DNA from: Hyphomicrobium_A sp963724945
GTDB lineage: Bacteria; Pseudomonadota; Alphaproteobacteria; Rhizobiales; Hyphomicrobiaceae
Direction: 5' to 3'
DNA: 64,000 nucleotides
NCBI GenBank assembly: GCA_963724945.1
Contig: CAVRWL010000003.1
Span: 1,302,001 to 1,366,000 of the forward strand
Below are positions 34,973 through 45,187 of this stretch, one piece after another. A model generated the notes under the pieces. It was not told the DNA's origin. It saw nothing but the letters and a program-made list of their open reading frames with translations, and made no database searches. A program made the position numbers and the translations under genes. The first letter of the stretch is position 1; each line of letters opens with the position of its first letter.

Positions 34973-35433
34973 CGGCGATCACGCGTGCCGAGATAGTGCA
35001 GCACGACCTCCCGGTGATGCGGGCGGTCGCGGTGCTCGACGACATAGATGCCTTGCCAAGTGCCGAGCAGCATGTGTCCGGAACGGACGGGCACCGACAG
35101 CGAGGTTGCGGTCAATGCCGATTTGATGTGGGCCGGCATGTCGTCTGGACCCTCGACGTCATGGACGTAGGGCTGATCCTTCGGCGCCAGGCGCTCGAGC
35201 GCGGCGATAAGATCGATGTGGACGTCGGGATCGGCGTTCTCCTGGATAAGGAGCGAAGCCGATGTGTGGCGGATAAAGAGGGTGAGCAGGCCATCCCCGG
35301 CGCCGATCTCGGCGAGCCAGGCGCGCGCGCCCTCCGTCACCTCCGTGAGCCCCGGTCCTTGCGTTGCGACCGATAGGGTCAGGAAGGCTTGGGTCAGAGC
35401 CGCGTCAACAGGCGTTTGCTTCGTCTGCGTCAT
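34969..35433 (-). CDS. yjbQ: YjbQ/UPF0047 family protein (secondary thiamine-phosphate synthase-like)
   Basis: 154 residues. FIRHTSASLLIQENADPDVH is the family signature, with YVHDVEGPDDMPAHIKS and GTWQGIYVVEHRDRPHHREV completing it; conserved His residues bind a metal. Members can show weak thiamine-phosphate synthase activity, but the true role is unsettled. It lies 27 bases downstream of the lipoprotein-like gene on the same strand. Frame intact and length standard. Confidence 0.85.
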   Translation of the reverse strand: MTQTKQTPVDAALTQAFLTLSVATQGPGLTEVTEGARAWLAEIGAGDGLLTLFIRHTSASLLIQENADPDVHIDLIAALERLAPKDQPYVHDVEGPDDMPAHIKSALTATSLSVPVRSGHMLLGTWQGIYVVEHRDRPHHREVVLHYLGTRDRR

Positions 35434-35460
35434 TTGCAGCGTGCGGAGCCGAGCGGCGAT

Positions 35461-35931
35461 CTAAAGGGCCGTGCCGTCGCCGTGCTTCTTCTCCAGCTTA
35501 TCCATTCTCTCGTGCAGCTTGTTCAGCATCCTCTCGAAGTAGTCGAAGGCCTTGTCGACGTCCTGCTCGGTCGGGAGGGTGAGTTTTGTGCCGGGTTTGG
35601 CCGCGTCCGCCTGCCCCTCGCCGAGGCCCAGCGTCTCCTCCAGGTGGTCGACCTGCGCCTTGAGCGACTTGTTCTCCGATTGCAGGCGCTCGATCTCGTC
35701 CATGAGCCTGCGCTGGCTGTCGGCCATGTCCTCGCAGGCCCACTGGTCCTTATCCTTGCGTGCGCACAGCGCCATGGCTCCCGTCTTGGTATCGAGACGT
35801 ATGACGCCGTCTTTGCTGGGAGACATGGTGTAGCGACCACTCTCTTCCCCCGCCTCATCCACCGCCGCGAGGCAACCCGTTGACGCGACCGCCAGAGCAA
35901 CGAGCGTAAAGGCTATCGTCGAAGCGCGCAT
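35461..35931 (-). CDS. Secreted coiled-coil protein, putative lipoprotein
   Basis: 156 residues from the ATG at 35931 with GGAGGA upstream. Signal MRASTIAFTLVALAVASTGC ends in STGC, a possible lipobox with lipidation on Cys20. A short globular part has two cysteines (MALCARKDKDQWACEDMADS), followed by a heptad-like coiled coil (RRLMDEIERLQSENKSLKAQ, VDHLEETLGLG) and a second helix (AFDYFERMLNKLHERMDKLE). Likely an envelope protein forming oligomers. Function unknown; family not recognised. Confidence 0.65.
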   Translation of the reverse strand: MRASTIAFTLVALAVASTGCLAAVDEAGEESGRYTMSPSKDGVIRLDTKTGAMALCARKDKDQWACEDMADSQRRLMDEIERLQSENKSLKAQVDHLEETLGLGEGQADAAKPGTKLTLPTEQDVDKAFDYFERMLNKLHERMDKLEKKHGDGTAL

Positions 35932-36280
35932 GCCGTCCTCCCCCGCTAGCGCCGGGCCGCGCCGGCAACTCCTTTGCGGCGCGCAGTCTAGCCCCACAGT
36001 ATGGCGAAAAAGGCCGCGATTTTCTCTGTCGTCTTCCCGGTCGCCGGCTGTTGCAGTCACGCGCCGCTCCGCCGCGTGCAAATTCCGTCCCGCGCTTAAC
36101 CGAACGTTTACCGCGACTCGCTGAGCTTGGCAGCAATCGGTTGCGGATTTATGCGGCGTTTGGATTTGGCTCTAGCAGGCCACCACGCGCAATCCCGGGG
36201 GTGAGCCGCTGAAGGCCCTCCTTCGTTGGTTGCCGGATCGAGGCTCAACTCGTTGTTTCAGCGCGCGCCAAGGGAAAGAG
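35932..36280. other. Divergent intergenic region, no gene seen
   Basis: 349 bases between the lipoprotein-like gene and the PodJ-like gene, which are transcribed away from each other, so it must carry both promoters. I see no convincing coding frame, hairpin or repeat. Confidence 0.45.
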
Positions 36281-39251
36281 ATGCCGACACAAGCCCCAAA
36301 AGACTTTTATGGCGCACGAGCTGACGCTCCCGCCAATTCAGCAGCGGCCGACCACTACGAGGCCGCACGGCTCAACCATATGCGCGAACGGCTCACGTCG
36401 CTCAGCGACGAGGCCCGCTCCATTCGCTCGCAGGTGCCGAACGAGTTCGAGCCCGACGTCGAGCGCATTCAGCGGCAGATGCAGCGCCTCGGCGAGCGCC
36501 TGTCGGAGCTGAGCGGCGGCGCCTTCATGAGCTCGCCCGGCAGAGGCGCGCCCAAGAATGCAGATGAGGCCCCCTCGGCCGATCCAGAAGAAGTGATCTT
36601 CCTTGGGGCACCGCGCAAGGACGACAATCCCTGGGACGAGGCCTCGGCCAATGCCCTCACGCGCTTCTACGAGTTCAGGCGAGCCCTACTTCGGCGCCGA
36701 GCCCGGCTGCTCGGGCGCGTCGGCGATGCGAGCCGCACAGCGCGAGGCGGCCGACGCCGCATACGGTTCAGCGCCCGGCGAGCAGGACGCTCCGGCCACC
36801 GAGCCGGTGTGGCTCAACGACCGCTTTGCCGAGATCGCACGGCGCATCGAGCAGTCGCTCGCCGAGATCCGGCCCGAGAGCTCGCTTCTGAGCCTGGGCC
36901 AGCGCTTCGACCAGCTCGAGGCGCGCATGAGCTCCGTGCTGGGCGGCGTCGCCACGCGTGCTGACATCCAGGAGCTGCGCATCGCGGAAGCGCAGATTGA
37001 GGACATCAGCGCGCAGCTCGATCAGCTGCGGCGCCAGCTCGCCCGTCTTGACGCCATCGATTCGCACCTTGGCACGCTGTCCGAGCAGCTCTCCGACGAC
37101 AGGCTGGTGCGTCTGTTGAGCCAGGGGACCGGCCCCGACGCGACGCGGATGCAGGCGATCGACGCGCAGCTCAGAAGGATATCCGAGCAGCTTTCGCACG
37201 ATCGCCTCGCCGAGCTCATCAGCGAGAATGTGGCCCGCGGCACGGACTTCGAGGGTCTTGCCGACGCGGCCGCGCGCAAGACCACGGCCAATGTCGCCGA
37301 TCGCCAGGCCATCGAGGCCCAGAGCCGCGACCTCGGCGAGGTGCGCGGGCTCATCGAAAGCCTGATCCACGAGCGCCGGCACAACGACGAGAACAACGCC
37401 AGCATGCTGGAGACCATGCAGCAGGCGATCATCCGCGTTCTCGATCGCATCGACGCCTTGGAGCTTGCCCACCAGCACGGCGGCGCCCCGATTGCCGCGG
37501 CAACGGCCGAGCCGATGCAGCCGCAGCCCGAGGCCGGGAGCTTCGTGCCCGAGGGGTACGGCGCGCAGTCGCAGGCCGAGGTCGAGCGCTACACGTCCGA
37601 GCCGCACAGTGCGCAGGCGCCCGAGGATACCCAATACGCGGAGTCCCATTACGCCGAGTCCCAATACGAGGCGCCGCGTTCGAGCCTCTTTGCACGCGAA
37701 CGCGACGAGCCCGAGAGCGACGCGAGGCCGCAAGGCCCTTTTGCGACGGCCCCGTTCGACATGGAGGCGGCCTTCGCGCGCGCTGCCTCGGAGAACGGGG
37801 ACTCGTATCGCGCGCCGGAGCCAACCGCGAAGGTGGTCGATTCCCTGCGCCACGACTTCATCGCTGACGCGCACCGGGCCAAGCTGAGGGCGGCAACGAA
37901 GCTCGAGAGCTCGGGCGGGCTCGGCCAGGATCGTATCGGCGAGATTGCGGCGACGCTCGACAAGAAGCCGCGCGCGCGACGCTCGTTCAATATTCGCTCA
38001 CCGCGGGTTTTGATGAGCATCTTGACGCTGCTCGCGATGATCCCCGCTGCGATATTCTTCATGCCACGCCTTCCCGCCGACATCAGCGCGGGCGCCAATG
38101 CCGTCAAGAGTGCGCTGCCGGTCTACGAGGGGAACGCAACCCGTGCGAACGCTTCGGGCTCGAAAGCTTCGGGCCCGAACGCTGCCAACTCGAATGGAGC
38201 GACCGATAAAGACGCGGCGCCGGCGTTGCCGAGCAGCAACGACGCGGGCCCACCTGCCGGGGAGCCGCCGGGCAAGCAGTCCGAGAAGCTCAACTCTGAG
38301 CCGCCGTTGGGCTCGGACGCGTACGAGGACGCTGGCAATCCCTCAGACATGGGCTACAGCCGCATGGATACCGGCGCCATTCCCAGCCGCATCGCGCTGC
38401 GGTCGGGCGCGGCCGCGACCGTGCGGCACCTGGTAGAGACCCCACAGGAAGAGCACCTGGCCCTTCTTGGGAGCGAGCCTAGCCATTCGACCTCCCCAGC
38501 GACACCGGCGACGCCAGAGGAGCTGATGCAGGAGAGCGTGCTGCGGGCGAACGGCGTGCCCCTCGGCGATGCCGACAAGCCCTCCGCGCTGCCCCCTGCC
38601 ACCGTCGGACCTTTCTCTCTGCGGCTGGCGGCAGCGCGCGGAGACCCCTCGGCCCAGTTCGAGGTGGCAGTCCGTCTTGCAGAGGGCAAGGGCACCGATA
38701 AGGACGTGAAGGAGGCGCTGCTCTGGTATCAGCGCTCGGCGGGGAGCGGTTTCGCGATCGCGCAGTTCCGTCTCGGCACGCTCTATGAGCGCGGCCTGGG
38801 CGTGAAGAAGGATCTGGCCCGCTCTCAAGTCTGGTATACCCGGGCGGCCGAGCAAGGCAACGTCAAGGCGATGCATAACCTGGCGGTCCTGATCGCGGCT
38901 CGCGGTGGCGCTGAGACCGATTATGCGACCGCGGCGAAGTGGTTCCGCGAGGCGGCGGCGCGCGGTCTGGCGGACAGCCAGTTCAATTTGGCCGTGCTCT
39001 ATGAGAACGGTTTGGGCGTGAAGAAGGACCTTAAGGAAGCCTACAAATGGCTGCTGCTCGCTGCCCGGTCGGGCGACGCCGAATCCAAGACCCGGCGCGA
39101 CGCGCTGAAGGCGAGCCTGAGCGATGCCGACCGCGCCGCAGCGGAGGCGATGGCCGACAGCTGGCGGATGACCCCCACCGATCCCGTGGCGAATGACTTC
39201 CGCGCCGCCGGCCAGGCCTGGAGCCGTGCTGGCGTCGCCTCACGGAACTAA
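36281..39251 (+). CDS. PodJ-like polar localisation protein with Sel1 repeats (one frameshift)
   Basis: About 990 residues from the ATG at 36281 (AGGGAAAGAG upstream). The N-terminal half is helical/coiled-coil (RRIEQSLAEIRPESSLLSLG, QIEDISAQLDQLRRQLARLD), then an acidic, Ala/Pro/Gln-rich linker, one membrane segment (VLMSILTLLAMIPAAIFFM near 38020), a disordered periplasmic stretch and Sel1/TPR-like repeats (SAQFEVAVRLAEGKGTDKDV, AQFRLGTLYERGLGVKKDLA, SQFNLAVLYENGLGVKKDLK). This plan matches PodJ, which places polar factors in Caulobacter and relatives. The frame breaks near 36674 (an extra T; else YESGEPYFGAEPG). Confidence 0.8.
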
Positions 39252-39280
39252 AGACCCGAGTGAGGGTCACGGTTAAACGT

Positions 39281-39319
39281 GCCGCGCGCCGCATGAGATG
39301 CAGCGCGCGGTGCTTTTTT
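39281..39319 (+). terminator. Intrinsic terminator of the PodJ-like gene
   Basis: GCCGCGCGC (39281-39289) pairs with GCGCGCGGT (39303-39311); inside, GCAT (39291-39294) pairs with ATGC (39298-39301) around a 3-base loop. Six T follow at 39314-39319. It lies 30 bases after the stop. The rest of the 343-base gap to 39595 shows no gene; TTGACA at 39361 is a possible -35 for the permease. Confidence 0.85.
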
Positions 39320-39594
39320 GTCGCCTCCTCGGGTAAGAGGCAATTCACAGTCGTCTTGCCTTGACACGATACATGCAGTCGGAGCATTCGTGAGCCTGAA
39401 GGCGGCGCTAAGAACCGATGCGTTGCCTTATTCAAGCTGCCGATTGCGCGCCTGCGTGATGGTCAAGCCCCACTAGGGAACGCTGCCCAAGCCGTTCGAC
39501 GGAAGCGTGGGGGCCAATTGCCTTCCGCCGCCGCCGCTCGCCACTGCTTCGTTCTCCGCAGGGTGCGCTCGATGGTTTGTGCTGAGCGAGACTG

Positions 39595-40521
39595 ATGAAC
39601 ATCTACCTGCCCATCGCCGAGATGTCCGTCAACGTCTTCGTGTTCTTAGGCATGGGCTGCGCGGTGGGCTTCCTGGCGGGCCTGTTCGGCGTCGGCGCCG
39701 GCTTTCTCCTGACGCCGCTCCTCATCTTCACGGGCGTTCCGTCCGCCGTGGCCGTCGGCACTGGCTCGATGCCGATCTTGGCATCCGTGGTCTCGGGCGC
39801 CATCGCCCAATACCGGCGCAACAACGTCGACATCAAGATGGGCATCGTGCTGGTGGCGGGCGGCGTCACGGGGTCCGTCATCGGCGTCGGCATCGTCAAG
39901 ATCCTGCGGCAGGTCGGGCAGTTCGATCTGTTCGTATCGCTGATCTACGTCACCTTCCTCGGTGCGGTCGGCTCGCTGATGCTGATTGAGAGCATCGGCG
40001 CGATCCGTAGGGCCCGCTCCGGGCAGGCGGGCTCGGCGCGTAAGACCGGCCAGCACAGCTGGGTGCACGGCCTTCCGTTCAAGATGCGGTTCCATCGCTC
40101 CAAACTCTACATCAGCGCCGTGCCGCCGGCGCTGATTGGCGCATTCGTCGGCTGCATGGCCGCCGTGATGGGTATTGGCGGCGGATTCGTCATGTTGCCG
40201 GCCATGATCTACTTGCTGCGGATGCCGACCGGCGTCGTGATCGGAACGTCGCACTTTCAGATCGTGTTCGTGATGGCGTTCACGACCCTGCTGCAGGCAA
40301 TTCAGAACCAGACCGTCGACGTAGTGCTGGCGTTCGTGCTGATCATGGGCGGCGTCGTCGGCACGCAGCTCGGCGTGGTGGCGGGCGCGCGGCTCAAGGG
40401 CGAGGAGCTCCGCTTCGTCCTGGCTGCACTCGTGCTGATGGTCTGCCTGCGCCTCGGCTGGGATCTCGTTTTGCGTCCGACCGAGCTCTACTCGATCGGC
40501 CCCGTTCTGGGGTCTCTCTGA
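39595..40521 (+). CDS. TSUP/TauE-SafE family permease
   Basis: 308 residues with about eight membrane helices and the internal repeat typical of the family: FLAGLFGVGAGFLLTPLLIF and FVGCMAAVMGIGGGFVMLPA, both with the conserved glycine-rich turn. A soluble loop at about 140-165 is positively charged. TSUP proteins move sulfite, sulfoacetate or similar anions across the inner membrane. Its stop overlaps the ATG of the TIGR02186 gene (TGATG), and the two are commonly paired in alphaproteobacteria, so they probably work together. Confidence 0.87.
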   Translation: MNIYLPIAEMSVNVFVFLGMGCAVGFLAGLFGVGAGFLLTPLLIFTGVPSAVAVGTGSMPILASVVSGAIAQYRRNNVDIKMGIVLVAGGVTGSVIGVGIVKILRQVGQFDLFVSLIYVTFLGAVGSLMLIESIGAIRRARSGQAGSARKTGQHSWVHGLPFKMRFHRSKLYISAVPPALIGAFVGCMAAVMGIGGGFVMLPAMIYLLRMPTGVVIGTSHFQIVFVMAFTTLLQAIQNQTVDVVLAFVLIMGGVVGTQLGVVAGARLKGEELRFVLAALVLMVCLRLGWDLVLRPTELYSIGPVLGSL

Positions 40522-41447
40522 TGCGAAACATGGGTGCCACATCGGCTGGGGTGCTCTTGGCGGCGGCGGTGTGCGCATTGCTGCTCCTGGGGCCCATAAC
40601 GGTGGAGGTGCACGCTGCGCAAGCACAGAGCGCGGCCAAGAGGACGCTCCCTCCAGTGCGCATGGGGCCGCGCCGCCTGCTGCAACGGCAAGCGCCCGCG
40701 GGGACTCCGACGGGGGAACCGGTCGAAAAGGTCGAAGCCGACGTGTCGACGCGCAGCGTCGAGGTGACGACAGGCTTCACCGGCCACCAGATTCTCGTCT
40801 TCGGCGCGATCGACAACTCGCAGCAGCCGGGCGACGAGGCTGGCTACTACGACGTCGTCGTCGTGGTCGAAGGCACACCGTTGCCGGTGGTCGTGCGGCG
40901 CAAGAGCGACGTTGCCGGCGTTTGGGTCAACACGTCCTCTGTGACCTTCGCGCCGGTGCCGAGCTACTATGCGATTGCGTCCAACCGCCCCATCGAGGAG
41001 ATCGCCGGTCCGCAGGTGCTCGAGCGTCACGCCATCGGCTTCGCCCACATCAAGATGACGCCGGCGCCCGGCTACCGCTGGAGCTACAGCGACATCGAGC
41101 TTGCCGCCTTCAAGGCTGCGCTCATCCGGTTGAAGCAGGACGACGGCCTCTATGTCGTCCAAGCCAAGGATGGCGTCACCTTCACTGGCCGCAGCCTGTT
41201 CCGCTGCACCATCTCGTTGCCGGCGAACGTTCCGGTCGGACCTCTGGTCGCGCGCACGTATCTCTTCCGCAACGGCCAGGTGCTGAGCGCGTACATCGCG
41301 CGCGTCACGCTCGAGCGTGCGGGGATCGAGCGCGTGGTGCACAATTTCGCCTTCCGCTATCCGACGATCTATGGGCTGTTCGGGGTCATGCTGGCGGTCG
41401 TGTGCGGACTGCTCGCTTCAGCCTACTTCCGGCGCCAGACCGGCTAG
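40521..41447 (+). CDS. TIGR02186 family (Alph_Pro_TM) membrane protein
   Basis: 308 residues. A signal anchor (ATSAGVLLAAAVCALLLLGP), a long periplasmic domain with VSTRSVEVTTGFTGHQILVF and VVVVEGTPLPVVVRRKSDVA, and one C-terminal helix (IYGLFGVMLAVVCGLLASAY) with a short basic tail inside. The family is restricted to alphaproteobacteria and usually lies beside a TauE-type permease, as here, with overlapping start and stop. Its role, perhaps an accessory binding subunit of the permease, is not established. Length matches the family. Confidence 0.88.
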   Translation: MRNMGATSAGVLLAAAVCALLLLGPITVEVHAAQAQSAAKRTLPPVRMGPRRLLQRQAPAGTPTGEPVEKVEADVSTRSVEVTTGFTGHQILVFGAIDNSQQPGDEAGYYDVVVVVEGTPLPVVVRRKSDVAGVWVNTSSVTFAPVPSYYAIASNRPIEEIAGPQVLERHAIGFAHIKMTPAPGYRWSYSDIELAAFKAALIRLKQDDGLYVVQAKDGVTFTGRSLFRCTISLPANVPVGPLVARTYLFRNGQVLSAYIARVTLERAGIERVVHNFAFRYPTIYGLFGVMLAVVCGLLASAYFRRQTG

Positions 41448-41456
41448 CTCGCGACT

Positions 41457-42179
41457 TCAGTCCTCTTTGAGGAGCCGCGTCGCGACGGGGTAGAGCCCCT
41501 CTTGCCCCAGCATCCACACGCGCAAGCCGTCGTTGCCGAACAGCGGCTCGAATGCCGGGTCGAGAATATTCACACCACCCGTGAAGGTTCCGAACGCCGG
41601 CAGCACCAGACGCCTGCCGTTGCCGACGAAGCACGGGCGCCGCAACGTATAGCCGTGCAACGACAAGCGTGCCGCCGGGTGCAGATGGCCGGCGATCTCA
41701 TGCGTTATGTGACCGGTGCGCGGCTCATGGCGCAGCGCGATGCCCTCCACCTCGATGTCGCCGGTGACGCTGCCGCCCAGGCGCTCGCCGATCTTGGGGT
41801 CGTGATTGCCCGTCACCCAGATCCACTCGCGGTCCTCCTGCATGATCTGCAGGATCTCGAGCTCCTCCAGTCCGATGCGCTGGCAGGCCTCCTCGTCGTG
41901 CAGGCTGTCGCCAAGCGCGATGATCGTTCCCGCGTCGTATCGGTCGATGACCTCGGCCAGGCGGCGCAGCGTATCGCGCGTGTCGTAGGGCGGCAGGAGC
42001 TGACCGCGGCGCGCGTAGGCGGAGCCTTTCTCCAGGTGCAGGTCGGCGACGATCAGAGCGTCCTCGCTCGGCCAATAGAGCGCACCCGACATGTCCGCGC
42101 GAAAGATCTTGCCGCAGACAGAGATGGTCTGGTCCTGGAAATCGTCGAAGTCGAGGCGCTCCGGCTTCAGCTCGAGCAT
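41457..42179 (-). CDS. pdeM: Ligase-associated DNA damage response endonuclease PdeM
   Basis: 240 residues. Metallophosphoesterase motifs: ALIVADLHLEKGSAYA (DxH), IIALGDSLHDEEAC (GDxxH/D), WVTGNHDPKIGER (GNHD), IAGHLHPAARLSL (GHxH). The family partners with the large DEXH helicase encoded upstream, whose end overlaps this start by 13 bases. Together they are part of a conserved four-gene repair set with a ligase and an exonuclease-like protein; the latter two are not adjacent here. Frame intact. Confidence 0.88.
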   Translation of the reverse strand: MLELKPERLDFDDFQDQTISVCGKIFRADMSGALYWPSEDALIVADLHLEKGSAYARRGQLLPPYDTRDTLRRLAEVIDRYDAGTIIALGDSLHDEEACQRIGLEELEILQIMQEDREWIWVTGNHDPKIGERLGGSVTGDIEVEGIALRHEPRTGHITHEIAGHLHPAARLSLHGYTLRRPCFVGNGRRLVLPAFGTFTGGVNILDPAFEPLFGNDGLRVWMLGQEGLYPVATRLLKED

Positions 42180-44812
42180 GAAGTCTCCCCTGTCGCGGCC
42201 TCGCCGATCAGGGCATAGGCGGCCGCCTCGCGCAACAGATCCTCGCGCGCAAAGCCGGCGACCGCCTCCTTGCCGATCTCCAAGAGGATCGGGACCGACA
42301 GCGGCGAGGCGCCGTCCAGGGGTTGATGCCTGATTCGCCCTTTGACGCGGCGGAGAAAATCACCGAGCCGCTTAACGTCGAGAAGCCCTGTGGCCGCGTC
42401 GGCCCAGGCGGCCTCCAAGAGCACGTGAAGAGGGTCGTGGCGGCGCAGCACGTCATAGATGAGGTTCGTCGAGATCGCGATCTGCCGCCCGGTCTTCTCG
42501 CGCCGGGGGCGCCCATATCCGGGATGGCGGCGCTCGACGAGGCCGGCGATCACTGCAACCTGACGGAAGGTGCGCTTCATGAGGTTCGATTCCGCGAGCC
42601 AGGCGTCGAGGTCGTCGCCCAGCATGTCCTCGGCGAGGAGCTCGGCCAAGTCGAGCCGCCCGCGCTCCACCATGGCGGACACATCGCCGAGCCCCCACAC
42701 GGCCAACGCGTAGTCGTTGGCGACGAAGCCCAAGGGCTGCGCACCGGCCCGGTCGAGACGGCGCGTCAGAAGCATCCCGAGCGTCTGATGCGCGAGGCGT
42801 CCCTCGAACGGGTAGGCGACGAGGTAGTGGCGCCCGCGGTGCGCAAACGTCTCGATCAGCACCTCATCGCGCGCCGGTAGCACCGACCGTTCTCGCTGCA
42901 GCGCCAGCCACTCCGCGACCGCGAGCGGTAGCCGCCGCCAGGATCCGGCGTCCGCCAGCATGACGCGCACGCGCTCGGCGAGGTGCGTCGACAACGGAAA
43001 CTTGCCGCTGTTGTAGCTGGGGATGATGGGGTCGCGGGCGCTCGCGCGCGTCACGAACGCTTCCGTGTCGCCCAATCCTTCGAAGCGCAGGACCTCGCCC
43101 GCGAGCACGAAGGCGTCGCCCGGGCGCAGCTGCTCGATAAAGTACTCATCGACCTCGCCGAGGATGCGCCCGCCGGCGAGCGCGGCGCCCCCCTTGGCGC
43201 GCCTGCGGCCCAGCAGCCGCACCTTGATGAGCGGGGCGGCAACGATCGTGCCGGCGTTGAGCCGGTAGCCCTCGACGAAGCGCGGGTGCGCGAGCCGCAG
43301 CGTGCCCTCGGGCGTCGGTTTCAATTTGGCGAAACGGTCATAGGTCTTGAGCGCGTAGCCGCCCGTCGCGACGAAATCAACGACCCGGTCGAACATCGCG
43401 CGCGTGAGGCCTGCATAGGGCGCGGCCGAGACCGTCTCGGCGTAGAGCCTCGCCGGATCGAACGGCCCCGCGCACGCAGTGCCGAGGATGTGCTGAGCGA
43501 GCACGTCGAGCGCGCCCGAGCGCGACAGGGTCACGTCCTGCGCTCCGGCCTCGGCGGCATCGACGGCCGCCCGGCATTCGAGCACCTCGAAGCGGTTCGA
43601 CGGCACGAGGATCGCCTGCGACGGCTCCTCGAGGCGGTGGTTGGCGCGGCCGATCCGTTGGATGAAGCGGCTGGCGCCTTTCGGCGCGCCGGCGTGAATC
43701 ACGAGGTCGACATCGCCCCAGTCGATGCCGAGGTCGAGCGTCGAGGTCGCCACCACCGCCTTCAAGCTGCCCGCAGCCATCGCCGCCTCGACCTTGCGGC
43801 GCTGGCTCGTGTCGAGCGAGCCATGATGCAGGGCGATCGGCAACGCTTCCTCGTTGATGCGCCAGAGCTCCTGGAACAGCAGCTCGGCCTGCATGCGCGT
43901 GTTGACGAAGACGAGGCTCAAGCGGTGGCGTGCGATCGCCTCCAGGATCGCTGCGACCGCGTAGCGGGTCGTATGCCCCGACCAGGGCACCGGATCGTCG
44001 ATCTCGAGGATCTCGATCTGCGGCTTGGCGCCACCATCGATCTGCACGAGATCCGCCATCTCGATCGCTTGCTCGGGCGTGCGCTGCGCCACCAGGTAGG
44101 CGCGCAGCTCGGACGGGCGCGCCACCGTCGCCGACAGTCCGAACGTGACGACGCCGGGCGCGATTGTGCGCAGCCGCGCGACATCGAGCGCGAGCAGGTC
44201 GCCGCGCTTGGAGGCGGCGAGCGCATGCAACTCGTCGAGGACGATGGTGTCGAGGTCGGCAAACAAATGCCCGCAGTCGCCGTGGCTCAACAGCAGCGCG
44301 AGCTGCTCTGGCGTCGTCATGAGGATGTCGGGGGGCCGGGTCCGCTGACGCTGGCGGCGGCCGAGCGGCGTATCGCCTGTGCGCGTCTCGGTGCGGATCT
44401 GGAGCCCCATCTCGGCGATCGGGGCCATCACGTTGCGCTGCACGTCGACTGCGAGCGCCTTCAACGGCGAGATGTAGAGCGTGTGCAGCCCCGCGCCTTT
44501 GCGCGCCCGCGATCCCCGCGCCAAGCCGATCAGGCTCGGCAGGAAGCCGGCTAGCGTCTTGCCGGCCCCAGTCGGGGCGATGAGCAGGGTGGAGCGGCGC
44601 TCGGCGCCGGCCGCGAGCAGCGCCAGCTGGTGCGGCCTCGGCGTCCACCCGCGCTGAGCGAACCATCCGGCAAAGGGCTCGGGCAGGGGCGGGGCCGCCT
44701 GCTTAAGCGCCGTTCCGGTCCGGCGCCGCGGCTTTGAGGCTTGCGCTGTCCTGGTGTCCCCCATCCTGGTGTCCCCCGTGCCACGCCCTTTCGCGCGTCC
44801 CCTTGGGTCCAA
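42167..44812 (-). CDS. Ligase-associated DNA damage response DEXH-box helicase (Lhr-type)
   Basis: 881 residues. Walker A in LLIAPTGAGKTLAGFLP (near residue 80), DELH box in TIVLDELHALAASKRGD, SAT-type motif in TFGLSATVARPSEL, motif VI in QRIGRANHRL; then the long Lhr C-terminal domains. It unwinds nucleic acid with ATP and is predicted to act with PdeM. The start could be MGDTRTAQAS, 16 codons further in, since the first residues are low-complexity. It overlaps pdeM by 13 bases. A ligase D gene lies 13 kb away in this window, not in the same operon. Confidence 0.9.
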   Translation of the reverse strand: MDPRGRAKGRGTGDTRMGDTRTAQASKPRRRTGTALKQAAPPLPEPFAGWFAQRGWTPRPHQLALLAAGAERRSTLLIAPTGAGKTLAGFLPSLIGLARGSRARKGAGLHTLYISPLKALAVDVQRNVMAPIAEMGLQIRTETRTGDTPLGRRQRQRTRPPDILMTTPEQLALLLSHGDCGHLFADLDTIVLDELHALAASKRGDLLALDVARLRTIAPGVVTFGLSATVARPSELRAYLVAQRTPEQAIEMADLVQIDGGAKPQIEILEIDDPVPWSGHTTRYAVAAILEAIARHRLSLVFVNTRMQAELLFQELWRINEEALPIALHHGSLDTSQRRKVEAAMAAGSLKAVVATSTLDLGIDWGDVDLVIHAGAPKGASRFIQRIGRANHRLEEPSQAILVPSNRFEVLECRAAVDAAEAGAQDVTLSRSGALDVLAQHILGTACAGPFDPARLYAETVSAAPYAGLTRAMFDRVVDFVATGGYALKTYDRFAKLKPTPEGTLRLAHPRFVEGYRLNAGTIVAAPLIKVRLLGRRRAKGGAALAGGRILGEVDEYFIEQLRPGDAFVLAGEVLRFEGLGDTEAFVTRASARDPIIPSYNSGKFPLSTHLAERVRVMLADAGSWRRLPLAVAEWLALQRERSVLPARDEVLIETFAHRGRHYLVAYPFEGRLAHQTLGMLLTRRLDRAGAQPLGFVANDYALAVWGLGDVSAMVERGRLDLAELLAEDMLGDDLDAWLAESNLMKRTFRQVAVIAGLVERRHPGYGRPRREKTGRQIAISTNLIYDVLRRHDPLHVLLEAAWADAATGLLDVKRLGDFLRRVKGRIRHQPLDGASPLSVPILLEIGKEAVAGFAREDLLREAAAYALIGEAATGETSCSS

Positions 44813-44905
44813 ATCGTCCGGCGATTATGCTAAGGGCTGCACGGCACGGCAAAGGCCGAGCATTGAAGCCGAGATTGGCTCAGCCCTAGAGGAGCACGGA
44901 ACCTG

Positions 44906-45187
44906 ATGGATCGCGAAACCTTCCTGGGCGGCAGCCCACTTGGGGTACTGATCCGGCTTGCACTGCTCTCGATCGTGGTCGGCGTCGTGCTTTCCGCGCT
45001 CGGCATCACTCCCGACAACTTCTTCTACCAGATTAGACTGCTGCTGCAGCGGATCTATGATCTGGGCTTCGGCGCCTTCCAATCGGTCGTGGAGTACCTC
45101 GTGCTCGGCGCCATGGTCGTGGTGCCGATCTGGCTGATTGCTCGCCTGATCAAGACGCTGCGCCGCTCCAAGGAGACGCGGCCTTAA
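44906..45187 (+). CDS. DUF6460 family small membrane protein
   Basis: 93 residues with two membrane helices (LIRLALLSIVVGVVLSALGI and LVLGAMVVVPIWLIARLIKT) and an amphipathic segment between them (IRLLLQRIYDLGFGAFQSVV). FLGGSPLGVLIRL and ITPDNFF are typical of the alphaproteobacterial DUF6460 family as I recall it. A basic tail lies in the cytosol. The stop overlaps the stop of pyrD on the other strand by four bases. Function unknown. Confidence 0.75.
   Translation: MDRETFLGGSPLGVLIRLALLSIVVGVVLSALGITPDNFFYQIRLLLQRIYDLGFGAFQSVVEYLVLGAMVVVPIWLIARLIKTLRRSKETRP

Noticed and set aside
36768..37874. 368-codon open frame antisense to the PodJ-like gene
   Set aside because: Leu/Gly/Arg-rich shadow; no start signal; the plus-strand frame is supported by coiled-coil and Sel1 structure.
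38150..38200. Repeat in the PodJ-like linker (AAGCTTCGGG / GAACGC units)
   Set aside because: Explained as low-complexity Ser/Gly/Asn/Ala linker codons, not a separate element.
42983..44554. 523-codon open frame opposite the helicase gene
   Set aside because: Arg-rich antisense shadow of a clear DEXH helicase with all motifs.
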